Shown piece after piece: positions 15,907 through 24,600 of a stretch of DNA of 64,000 nt. The DNA is from Scytonema sp. UIC 10036. GTDB lineage: Bacteria; Cyanobacteriota; Cyanobacteriia; Cyanobacteriales; Nostocaceae. The translations under genes were made by a program, and so were the position numbers. The stretch is taken from positions 56,375-120,374 of the forward strand of contig NZ_WJFC01000011.1 of the NCBI RefSeq assembly GCF_009725235.1, given 5' to 3'. The notes beneath the pieces are model-generated. The model searched no databases. It saw nothing but the letters and a program-made list of their open reading frames with translations, and was not told the origin of the DNA. The stretch's first letter is position 1. Every line of letters starts with the position of its first letter.

Positions 15907-16311
15907 TCTAAAATTACCTCACTCACTGGATCGTAAATTATTAAAGTAATTTGAAAACGTTTAATTATAGTTTGTACAAATGGGAGAATAAAAAACTTAC
16001 GATAGATAGACGCCGAGTGGAACAGCTAAATATAAAATCCGTTCGGGTTGCTGTTCTTCCAAAGCTACTCGATAGTTAATAAATTGCCCAATAGCAGTAT
16101 GAAATTCAGAAATATTTGATGTACCGATAAAACTTTTAATTTCAACAGCGATTTTTTCCTCTCCACGTTCTGCCGCGATGATTTTTTCTGCTCCCAAGTC
16201 AATTTCCATATTCACCCCACCTACCTGAATTCTCAGTGGGTCATCTGTAATTAGCCAACCCTCCTTTTCTAACCCTTTCCTAACTGCATCATGAAAAACA
16301 TCTTTAGCCAT
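15894..16311 (-). pseudogene. xisH: xisH with a one-base frameshift
   Basis: The frame from 16311 encodes 104 residues of XisH (MAKDVFHDAVRKGLEKEGWL, IEIDLGAEKIIAAERG-like core, KIAVEIKSF, YLAVPLGVYLS) and then hits TAA at about 16000. The adjacent frame continues the family sequence without interruption: KFFILPFVQTIIKRFQI, then IYDPVSEVILEWKN, ending TAG at 15894-15896. Total length is 418 bases, exactly 139 codons plus one extra base, against the usual 138 residues. A single-base insertion near 16000 is the simplest explanation. The core PD-(D/E)XK-like residues lie before the break. Confidence 0.85.
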
Positions 16312-16484
16312 TGAGTTAGTAACACATATCTAAACCGATTATGCCTATTACTTCAGAGTATAGCAAGCCTGAAAAACTGGGTGGGATGGGCGTCCTCGCC
16401 CGTCCCTCATTCATAGCGAGCTTTTCAAGTCATACCACAAGAAATTCTGGGGTATTTTTATTTAGAACTCCAGATGGTGTGGAA

Positions 16485-16943
16485 TTAATGTATGGGTGCT
16501 AAAGTATCCACTCTACCAAGTACTGACATATCTTCCTCATCTAATGTCACTGGTGTACCACTGCGAATTAGTTCGGCAAAATCCTCATTGGGAACCATAA
16601 TAGTCAACGTATACAATCGACTGGAACCTGTATTTTTAATCAAATGAGTACCTGTAGGTGGAACTAATAAACTATCTCCTGCTTTAATGGGAACAGTTTT
16701 GCCATCACACATGGCTACCCCTTCCCCTTTCAGAACAAAAAACATTTCTACTGCCATTTGATGGCGGTTGGGGGGTGTTTTGCCACCAACATCAAAAATT
16801 TCTACACAACAAGTCAGAGAAGTATTGGCGCTGGCTGGATCGAAGACGATCGCCAACCGATTTGAGTCGTTGGGACTGATCCGATAAGCTTGGTAATCTT
16901 TCGGTGACTTGACGACAGGAATAACACAACGAGTCGCACGCAT
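16485..16943 (-). CDS. cupin-domain protein
   Basis: About 152 residues with a single cupin barrel. The first motif is in GGKTPPNRHQMAVEMFFVLK (the H, E pattern that would bind a metal), and the second is PPTGTHLIKNTGSSRLYTL with its histidine. The start is the ATG at 16941-16943, preceded by GGAGGAT 6 nt upstream; the frame also opens at a TTG within that ribosome-binding site. It follows the isochorismatase-family gene, overlapping or abutting it, so the two are likely one operon. A small stand-alone cupin could be an enzyme (isomerase, dioxygenase) or a ligand sensor. Confidence 0.82.
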   Translation of the reverse strand: MRATRCVIPVVKSPKDYQAYRISPNDSNRLAIVFDPASANTSLTCCVEIFDVGGKTPPNRHQMAVEMFFVLKGEGVAMCDGKTVPIKAGDSLLVPPTGTHLIKNTGSSRLYTLTIMVPNEDFAELIRSGTPVTLDEEDMSVLGRVDTLAPIH

Positions 16944-16947
16944 TGAT

Positions 16948-17727
16948 TTATCCTCCAAGGTTATTGAGTGCTGTTAAAATAGATTCGGAATCAGTCACAA
17001 AGCCAAAGCACTGGTTGACGTTGTAAAGCGTTGCCAGCCAACAGTAATCGGGAGAAGTTGTGGCGGTACAGTCTTTGATTAACAGGCAGTCATAACCCAA
17101 GAAATTGGCATCACATAGGGTTACCATGACACACTGATCGGCATTAACACCTGTAAATAATAGGGTATTTCTACCTAGGTTCTTTAAGATACTATCTAAG
17201 GGAGTATCCCAAAAACCACTCATGCGGTATTTATCCACTCGAATGTCTTGAGGTAGTTGTTCCAATTCATCCACTACCGCCGCCGCCCAACTACCAGCCA
17301 TCAGAACTGGAGCGCCATTGCTCGGTAAGGGATCGCCCAATCCAACACCTTCCCCTGTAGGATTGTAAACGTGAAGTACGTTGGCACTAATATTAAGTAA
17401 GTCGGGACGATTACCCCAATTCAACCAGATGACTGGAACACCTTTTTCCCGAAGTGCAGGCAATAAAGCTTGCAACGGTTCAATAGGTTTGCGTGCTGGG
17501 GTAACGTCTACACCGATATGCGCCAACCAACCATCAGGGTGACAAAAGTCGTTTTGCATATCAACGACGAGAATGGCAGTTTTTGCCAAGTCAAGGCGCA
17601 GAGTTTTAGTTTCTGTTGGTAAGATAACAGGTTGTGGGGGTTGGGGAGGACGAGTAATGTCTGCAAACGTCTGGTTGACAGCCCATGCGTTTGGTGCAAT
17701 TCCTAAATTCCGAAGAGGTATATTCAT
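16948..17727 (-). CDS. isochorismatase-family cysteine hydrolase
   Basis: A 259-residue protein with the Asp-Lys-Cys catalytic triad of the cysteine-hydrolase superfamily: D56 in VVDMQNDFCHPDGW, K166 in VDKYRMSGFWDTPL and C199 in FTGVNADQCVMVTLCDANF. The family includes biuret hydrolase, RutB-type ureidoacrylate hydrolase and N-carbamoylsarcosine amidase, which split C-N bonds. Start chosen at the ATG at 17725-17727, where the family similarity begins. It is transcribed divergently from an amidohydrolase of the triazine/cytosine deaminase type, with about 80 bases between them, and is followed by a cupin. The set looks like a small pathway for breaking down an N-rich amide or heterocycle. Confidence 0.85.
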   Translation of the reverse strand: MNIPLRNLGIAPNAWAVNQTFADITRPPQPPQPVILPTETKTLRLDLAKTAILVVDMQNDFCHPDGWLAHIGVDVTPARKPIEPLQALLPALREKGVPVIWLNWGNRPDLLNISANVLHVYNPTGEGVGLGDPLPSNGAPVLMAGSWAAAVVDELEQLPQDIRVDKYRMSGFWDTPLDSILKNLGRNTLLFTGVNADQCVMVTLCDANFLGYDCLLIKDCTATTSPDYCWLATLYNVNQCFGFVTDSESILTALNNLGG

Positions 17728-17808
17728 AACATTGTTACACCCGAAACCATTGCTTATTTTGTAACGTGAAAATCCTCTCAACGTTCGATTACTTAATCAA
17801 GGTTAAAT

Positions 17809-19209
17809 ATGGTGAACTTCACTATCCAGAATGTTTTGATTGCCACTGACGATGATTATGTCACCGTAGACGTGCAAGTTATAGATGGAACTATAGCTAA
17901 GGTAGCACCTCATTTAGAAGTTGTTGGGACTGCAATTAACGGTGAGAATAAATTATTACTGCCGGGATTCGTCAATGCCCATACCCACTCCTCAGAAATG
18001 TGGCAACGAGGAGCTATTCCACCTTTACCATTAGAATTATGGCTGGCAGAACTTTATGATTTTGCACCTCTCGATACAGAAAAAGTTTACTTAACTGCTC
18101 TCAGTACGGCAGTAGAGACTCTACTATCGGGTGGCACAAGTGTAGTCGATCATCTCATACTTATTCCAGGACAAGAGTTAGAAACAATTGCAACGGCTGT
18201 TCGCGCTTATCGAGAAGTTGGTATCCGCGCCTTTGTTGCACCCCTTATTCAAGATGAATCCCTGACGGCGGGTATACCATCCGGGGAAACAGAGCAAACA
18301 CACGATCCCTACTATCGCTCAACCACAGCAACATTAGAACTCATAGAAGAAGCTGTCAGACAGTTTCACCGTCCGGATGAGGGGATGAATATTCTCGTTG
18401 CTCCCACAGGGATACAATTGTGTTCCGATGCTTTATTTGAAGGGTGTAGTGAGTTAAGCGATCGCTACAACCTTTGCCGTCACTCCCACTTATTGGAAAC
18501 CAAAGCACAAGAAAAACTAGCCCAAGAAAAATACGGTTGCACTGCAGTCGAACACTTAAAGCGCATTGGTTACCTAGACTACCGTACCACATTAGCCCAT
18601 TGCGTCCACCTTACAGACAACGACATTGCGATCCTTGCCGAAACAAAGTCTACAGTTGTACACAATCCTTTAAGTAATTTGCGTTTGGGCAGTGGCATTG
18701 CTCCCATTTTAAAATACCGTCAAGCTGGGGTAAACGTATCTTTTGGTTGCGATGGAGCTTCTAGCAACGACTCCCAAGACTTACTGGAAGCAATCAAAAT
18801 AGGTTCCATATTACATAACGTTACAGATTTAGATTACCAACACTGGATTACACCCCGTCAGTCAGTAGAAATGGCATCCTTAGGTGGTGCAAAAGGATTG
18901 AATGTAGCAGATAAACTGGGTTCAGTCACTGTAGGTAAGAAAGCCGATTTGGTATTGTACGATCTCACCAGCTTATCCCTATTACCACGTACAGATCCCA
19001 TTGGCTTATTAATTCTCGGTCGTCCTACCAATGTTGTACATAGTATATGGGTAAATGGCAAGCAGATCGTTGCTGATGGACAAGTCACCAATATTAACGT
19101 TGAGGAGTTACGACAGCAGTTGTTCAACCACAGTCAATGGCATGCAAATCGTAAATCTCAAACCGTTGCCCAAATCGAAGCACATTATCGGGCAGTAATG
19201 GGATTATAG
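17809..19209 (+). CDS. amidohydrolase of the TrzA/AtzB/cytosine-deaminase group
   Basis: A 466-residue metal-dependent amidohydrolase. The first metal-binding pair is H58 and H60 in LLPGFVNAHTHSSEMWQRGA. Further ligands are in CRHSHLLETKAQEKL and TLAHCVHLTDNDIAIL, and the catalytic aspartate is in VSFGCDGASSNDSQDLLEA. The ends carry the small beta domain (GKKADLVLYDLTSL). Such enzymes deaminate or dechlorinate nitrogen heterocycles or deaminate S-adenosylhomocysteine derivatives; the substrate is not fixed by sequence. It is divergent from the isochorismatase-like hydrolase, suggesting joint control. Confidence 0.85.
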   Translation: MVNFTIQNVLIATDDDYVTVDVQVIDGTIAKVAPHLEVVGTAINGENKLLLPGFVNAHTHSSEMWQRGAIPPLPLELWLAELYDFAPLDTEKVYLTALSTAVETLLSGGTSVVDHLILIPGQELETIATAVRAYREVGIRAFVAPLIQDESLTAGIPSGETEQTHDPYYRSTTATLELIEEAVRQFHRPDEGMNILVAPTGIQLCSDALFEGCSELSDRYNLCRHSHLLETKAQEKLAQEKYGCTAVEHLKRIGYLDYRTTLAHCVHLTDNDIAILAETKSTVVHNPLSNLRLGSGIAPILKYRQAGVNVSFGCDGASSNDSQDLLEAIKIGSILHNVTDLDYQHWITPRQSVEMASLGGAKGLNVADKLGSVTVGKKADLVLYDLTSLSLLPRTDPIGLLILGRPTNVVHSIWVNGKQIVADGQVTNINVEELRQQLFNHSQWHANRKSQTVAQIEAHYRAVMGL

Positions 19210-19544
19210 AGCTATAAATCTGACCCCCAACCTCGTTCCGCCTACCTCGTTCCCAGGCTCCGCCTGGGAATGCCTTCGTGGAGGCTCCGCCTCCTACATG
19301 GCTACGTAAATTTGCAGTTGAAAATATGAACATGAGCGAAAAGCAAGCTTCGTCCTATGTCATTCAAGAGATGATTGCTTTTTGGGATAGGAGATTGGAC
19401 GTTATTGAGCAGCGATGGAGTTATGAGATCGAGAAAGATGATATGCTTGAGATGCCGTCTTTCTGTAGCTTATAGAAAAAGTGGCAGAAGAGGTTAAAGT
19501 TTGCCATCGCAATTCCATTCCTCTCATTGCCAAAAAATCCTAAC
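19210..19544. repeat. intergenic with palindromic repeats
   Basis: Two GC-rich palindromes occur here. One at 19249-19271 is built on TCCCAGGCTCCGCCTGGGA. The other, at 19280-19294, is GGAGGCTCCGCCTCC. The first family recurs at 21583-21605, 41608-41630 and 41649-41671. Downstream, 19320-19475 has a short frame (NMNMSEKQASSYVIQEMIAF) that looks protein-like but has no good start; it may be a relic. Confidence 0.7.
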
Positions 19545-20171
19545 ATGATAAAAAAGTTAGTTGTTGCAGGAATTTTTTTGACTTTGATAAACTCTACTGA
19601 AGCAAGCGCAGAAAACAGCAATTTTGAAGACCCCAAACAAGCCCTATTAACTATTGAGGCTCCTTGGGTAGTCAAGACTGATAAAACAGAAAGACCATCA
19701 GTTGGTAGCAGTGAGGCGACATTCCTTGAAGCAGGTAATACATTGCAATTTCAGGGCGAACTTGCTGCTATCTCTGGGAATGAAGGACTTGTGGGGTTTG
19801 CATTTATAGAAACACCTGTCTTTTTAGACTTAACAAGATATAAGTACATTGAGTTTTATGCTAAGTCTCAAGATCCTAAAGTTGTTTATACGTTAAAAAT
19901 AAAAGATGACCAAGAAGAGCAAAGTACTGGTATCCTCACATTTGAGCAAGAGTTTGTTGTTGGGACAGAATGGACAAGGGTGAAACTTCCTGTGAGTCAC
20001 TTTCAACCTAAAATTAGGGGAAAACTTGCTAATACTTTTGAGTTGCATCTCTCTCAAGTGCGATCGCTTTCTTTCCAAATTAATCGCAGCAACCAAGAAG
20101 TCGGTTCACCAATCCCACTTGAGTTTGCTTTAGATATAAGTTCTAAGGTATATTTAACAAATCAAGATTGA
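19545..20171 (+). CDS. secreted CIA30-like protein
   Basis: About 208 residues from the ATG at 19545. An N-terminal signal peptide is evident (MIKKLVVAGIFLTLINSTEA, then SA-EN). The rest is a beta-rich domain with FLDLTRYKYIEFYAKSQDPK, TLKIKDDQEEQSTG and the late VRSLSFQINRSNQEVG segment. These features match the CIA30 (complex I intermediate-associated protein 30) jelly-roll domain that cyanobacteria use in several exported proteins. The TTG-started extension of six codons in the same frame is not needed. Function is unknown; the fold is carbohydrate-binding-like. Confidence 0.65.
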   Translation: MIKKLVVAGIFLTLINSTEASAENSNFEDPKQALLTIEAPWVVKTDKTERPSVGSSEATFLEAGNTLQFQGELAAISGNEGLVGFAFIETPVFLDLTRYKYIEFYAKSQDPKVVYTLKIKDDQEEQSTGILTFEQEFVVGTEWTRVKLPVSHFQPKIRGKLANTFELHLSQVRSLSFQINRSNQEVGSPIPLEFALDISSKVYLTNQD

Positions 20172-20204
20172 CAGAAAAAACTGAACGTCTTGACATCTAG
20201 CTGC

Positions 20205-20445
20205 AGTGACGACTCCACACACTTGGTGCAAAGCGGTAAGTGTGGGCTTCTAAGAAATTAGAGGTGCGTCATTAGCCTCAGTAACTCGCCCGTGCTAGAG
20301 TGACTACGTTTATCAAGAATACATAGGTACTTTGGGATGTAAGTTTGGCAAACCGTTTTCTAGTCCCAAACACTACGGCCAGTGATTAAACATTCCTGCG
20401 GAGAGAGGGAAAGTGTTGCTGGTACAAAACCTTGATAAACATTGG
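20205..20445 (+). ncRNA. HEARO/omega-RNA-like structured RNA upstream of iscB
   Basis: The 300 bases before the IscB remnant are non-coding but rich in complementary blocks, all in one orientation. CACACTT (20218-20224) pairs with AAGTGTG (20238-20244). GTTTATCAAG (20308-20317) pairs perfectly with CTTGATAAAC (20431-20440), enclosing TTTGGGA (20331-20337) with TCCCAAA (20364-20370) and the hairpin GTTTGGCAAAC. A long-range helix closing multiple stems directly upstream of a PLMP/RuvC protein is the hallmark of HEARO RNA, the omega RNA that guides IscB. The guide would lie at its 5' end, around 20185-20207. The boundaries given are estimates. Confidence 0.68.
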
Positions 20446-20496
20446 CAAAGAAAACCACGCTCAAAGGCGATTACCTATTTATTAGGAATACAAATT

Positions 20497-20883
20497 ATGA
20501 AAGTTTATGTTATCAACAAGCACCTTAAACCGTTAATGCCGACCTCTCCCCGTAAAGCTAGATTGCTTTTAAAAGAGGGCAAAGCCAGAATTTCTTCTCG
20601 CGACCCGTTTACCATTCAATTAATTTATGGTTCTAGTGGTTATACTCAACCAGGAAATTTGGGTATTGATGCTGGCTATCAAAATATTGGATACAGCGTT
20701 GTCAACGAAAAAGAAGAATTAATTGGTGGCGAAGTCAAAATGTTGCCCTCAAAGCCTACGGCTTACCTCCGGGCAAACATGGAATCGTCATCACCCCAAA
20801 ATTCATCCTACACTGCCACTTTGTGGTCAGATGTAGGGCTTCTTTTGGCTTTAGCTAAAAGCAGTTTTAGCCAAAACAACTGA
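20497..20883 (+). pseudogene. iscB: truncated IscB (PLMP domain plus RuvC-I)
   Basis: From the ATG at 20497 (AGGA about 10 nt upstream) the protein begins [20 protein letters not shown], then [20 protein letters not shown]. This is the PLMP (RRXRR) domain that defines IscB, the RNA-guided ancestor of Cas9. RuvC-I follows as [14 protein letters not shown], with the catalytic aspartate in GIDAG. After about 80 residues (LIGGEVKML) the sequence no longer resembles IscB: the arginine-rich bridge helix, HNH and RuvC-II/III are absent and the frame ends at 128 residues. A full protein would be about 400-500. It is an inactive fragment behind an apparently preserved omega RNA. Confidence 0.8.
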
Positions 20884-21026
20884 GTCAGAATTTATATCAG
20901 CAAGCAACCTATGAAGCTATTCATAGCATGCTAAACAAACTACACGATCCAGAAACACGTTTGCTTGATTCTCAGCAACAACAGCGCGTTGAAATGGAAA
21001 GTAATGGGATTATAAGCTCGCTCAAC
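20884..21026 (+). pseudogene. internal fragment of an S41 (CtpA/CtpB-type) protease
   Basis: In one forward frame the DNA reads [20 protein letters not shown], then LHDPETRLLDSQQQQRVEME. This matches the segment of carboxyl-terminal processing proteases just before the PDZ domain (AIRxMLxxLxDPYTRFL). There is no start or continuation. Its natural N-terminal neighbour, ending WLQVRQE, lies at 32206-32346, so one protease gene appears to have been broken into parts. The fragment begins immediately after the IscB remnant. Confidence 0.6.
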
Positions 21027-21657
21027 CCAGTATGTAAAAATACTGGGTTTCGAGGCTCCGTATTTTCCCCTAAGAACAGACTTGTAAACAATCGTTAATT
21101 TTTAGGGTATTTGAAGCCAAGTTGAACATCTTAGTATTGACCATCAAATTTTACCAAACCATAATGGAATAAGTTTTGGTATCCTTATGTCCACATACAT
21201 CGGGATAAATAAAGAATACATTCAAAAGTGAGGTCAGAAGGCGATAGTAAAAGTAATAATTTACCTACGTAAAGCTGAAATGAGCAGTATGCATTCACAA
21301 CCCTCTAGCTAGAAACAAGAGACGGGGAAGTTACGCAAATTCTGCATCTTCAGAAGTTAAAAATTTCTAGAGATTTTTAAACTTTGCATTATTCTCGCTT
21401 CAGTAGATAGATGTCATCAGTTTTAAAGTTGGCAAACTGATTGACATCTTAAGTCTCCAGGTAAATCAAGAAGTTGTTGCAATATTAAAGTTGCTCCTCC
21501 CTCTCCTATAAGGAAAGTCTCTCGTTTCTGGGCTGCTGCTTGAGAACGAGGCGATCTCGGGAGGCGGAGCCTCTAGATCTGCATTCCCAGGCGGAGCCTG
21601 GGAACGAGGTAGCAGGTAGGCGGAATCAATATGTATTTTTTTTTTTAGAGAAAAATT
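21027..21657. other. intergenic before the giant RTX gene
   Basis: About 630 bases without a convincing gene. At 21024-21051 there is a strong hairpin (AACCCAGTAT / ATACTGGGTT), which may be a terminator or repeat. At 21549-21605 are two GC-rich palindromes of the same family as near 19.25 and 41.6 kb (GGAGGCGGAGCC and TCCCAGGCGGAGCCTGGGA). The promoter of the RTX gene should be here. A run of 13 T precedes its start, followed by AGAGAAAAATT. Confidence 0.6.
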
Positions 21658-24600
21658 ATGAGTTCTTTACAAGTCTTAAATCAAGGGATCGCATTAGCTA
21701 AAACTAAACTTCAAGAAAAAGCACAAGAACCTGGGTGGAGAGATTTACTGACAAGAGCATTTGATAATTTTACTTCATTGTCTCAGGTTGAGAGTTTAAC
21801 TCAAGCGTGGAGTTTGGGAGATTTTAGCAATCTTCCTCATATTGAAATTGTCAGTTCGGAGATTCTGCTCAATGCAAATGCAGCATATGCAGCCAGTGTA
21901 AATACAATTTATGTTTCGCAAGATTATCTTGAAAAGTATATAAATCGACCGGAATATATTGCCTCTACTTTCTTAGAAGAAATTGCTCACTCTCTAGACA
22001 ACCATTTCAATTCAAATCTTGATAGTTCGGGAGATGAAGGGGCAATTTTCTCAGCCTTAGTTCAAGGCAAAGTTTTAGATGACTATTTACTGCAACAATT
22101 ACGCACAGAAGACGATCGCATTTTCCTTCAGATAAATGGACAAGTTATAGCAGCAGAAGCGGAGACTAGCCCAGAAAGTAATTTATCGTTGTTAAGCCAG
22201 TCTATTCAGCCTTTCTTTCAGAATATCAAAAATGCTGTTGCAGGACAAACTTTAAACAATTTGCCAATTTTAGGTGATATTCCTCTCGGTAATTATGTCA
22301 ACGAATTCATTACAGATACCGTTGAAAAAAGAATATTAGATGAACTTGATAAAATTACTAATAAAACTACAGCGTCGGTACAGCAAGCTTTATTTGATGC
22401 GTTAAAGCCAGAAAGTCAAGGCGGCTTGGGCTTGCTGTTAGACTTGGATAATAATAATTTAATCGATATCAATGATATTAAAACTCCTACTGATGCTACC
22501 AGTATTGGGTTTCAATTCAAAATTGGTAAAAGCTTTACTCCCGATCTTTCCTTATCAAAAAATTTGGGGTTGCCTAATTTAGGTGTTAACTTAACAGGAG
22601 GTATTACTCCCAGTTTAGCATTTGGTTTAAATGTCGGTTTTGGAGTTGATAATACCAGTGGTGCTGATGCTTTTTTCTTTGACACAACGACTCCAGATGA
22701 ATTTCAAGTCGATCTCAACGCAAATCTTAAAGATAAAACTGCTCAACCATTAAAGTTAGAAGGTTCGCTGGGCTTTCTACAAATTAGCGCCACTGACAAC
22801 GGTAGCAACCTCAATAGTAAATTTGCGGTCGATCTAACAAACACCACCAGTCAGCGTGTCAAATTCTCAAATCTTAATAATATCAGTCTTGGTTCTCCCA
22901 ACTTCACTGCAAATGCTAACCTAAAGTTACAGCTTGATACTGGCTTGGATAAAAATGGTAATTTACCATCAATTAGCGCTGACTTTAATGTCAATAACTG
23001 GAATTTAGGCGCTGCTATTCCCAGTGTTGAATTTAAAAATGTTGCTCTAGACTTAGGTTCCTTTGCCAATAACTTTGTGGGACCAACTCTCAAAGATATC
23101 CAAAGAATTACACGTCCCATTGACTCAATCCTGAGTCCTCTTGTTGAACCACTACCTGTTATTGACTACTCATTGCTTGGTATTGCTCAACAATTTGCAC
23201 CAAGTCTGGTACAACCCGGTACTGAAGACTTTATCAGACAAATTACTAAGACTCTCAAGCAGTTTAATAGTCTTGAAAGTGATGCTACGAACGGGATTAA
23301 AATCTATCTTGGTGATTTCAACGCCAATCCAAATAACCCAAACCCATCTCCGGACGTAGTACAAAAAGTCGGAGCAAAGTCCATCTTACCCCTTGGGGAA
23401 GAACCATCCAACAGCTATGTTGATACACTCAAAAAGCTAGAAGCAGAAGATGGGATTAAATTTCCGCTTTTGACCGATCCAACCAAAGCCTTTAATTTGC
23501 TATTGGGTCAAAATGTGACTCTTTTTGAGTACAACCCACCTGGATTAAAGTTTGAAACGGGTACGTTAGGTTCGGGTATCATTCCTCCTATTCCTGTTTT
23601 TGGACCAGTTGTCATTCAGATTTATGCAAAAGCTGGCGCAAGTGCTCAATTTGGGTTTGGTTATGATGCACAAGGATTGATTGATTTTACCAAAAATAAC
23701 TTTCAAAATCCTGTTGACCTAACTAACGGCTTCTTCCTGAGTAAACCGGAAAATAAAGGTTATTTTACTATATTTGGGGAAATTGGTGCAGCCGCCGCAG
23801 TTAATCTTGCTGTTGTTGAACTTGAGGTGGGCGGAGGACTGAGAGCTACTGTTGAATTGGGGAAAAATTCTCCTTCTAAAGTCCGGGGAAGCGAACTCTA
23901 TGAAGACCCTCTGTGTTTATTAGCACCTAGTGGTAATTTAGCTTTAATTATCTTTGGATCTGTCACTCTCGACTTAGGCTTTTTTAGCTTTACAAAACGT
24001 TTGGACTTAGCCAATATCAACCTTATCGATTTTAGTACGGGTTGCGATCCAAACGATAAGCACTTTAATGTTGAAGACCCGGAACCTGACCCAGAAACTG
24101 AAGAGTTTTTGAAAGCACAAGGGGTGATTGACCGCAAGGGTACAAATAATGGTGAGACCATCACGGTTCAATATCTTTCTGGTAATAAAAAGGATGGAAA
24201 TGAATCTGTACTTCTGTTAGGACTCGATTTTCCAGAAGGGAAGCCTCCTGGAAAACAGTACGACTTTCTCAAAGCGATCGCTATTGATGGGCGTTCTGGA
24301 GATGACACTATTACCCTGACTGATGGTGTTGATGTTTCCGCTCAACTTGATGGTGGAGAGGGGAACGATATTGTTATTGGTGGAGAAGGAACTGATTTCT
24401 TAACTGGGGGAGCAGGTAGCGATCGCCTTGACGGTAAAGGAGGAAATAACACCACCAGCTATACAGATGCGCCCAAGGGAGTCATCGTTAACTTAGCCGC
24501 AAACATAGCCATAAAAGATGGTTACGGTACGGTTGACTTGCTGCAAAATATTCAAAATGTTGAAGGATCGCAATTCAGAGATATTATCACTGGTAGTTCA

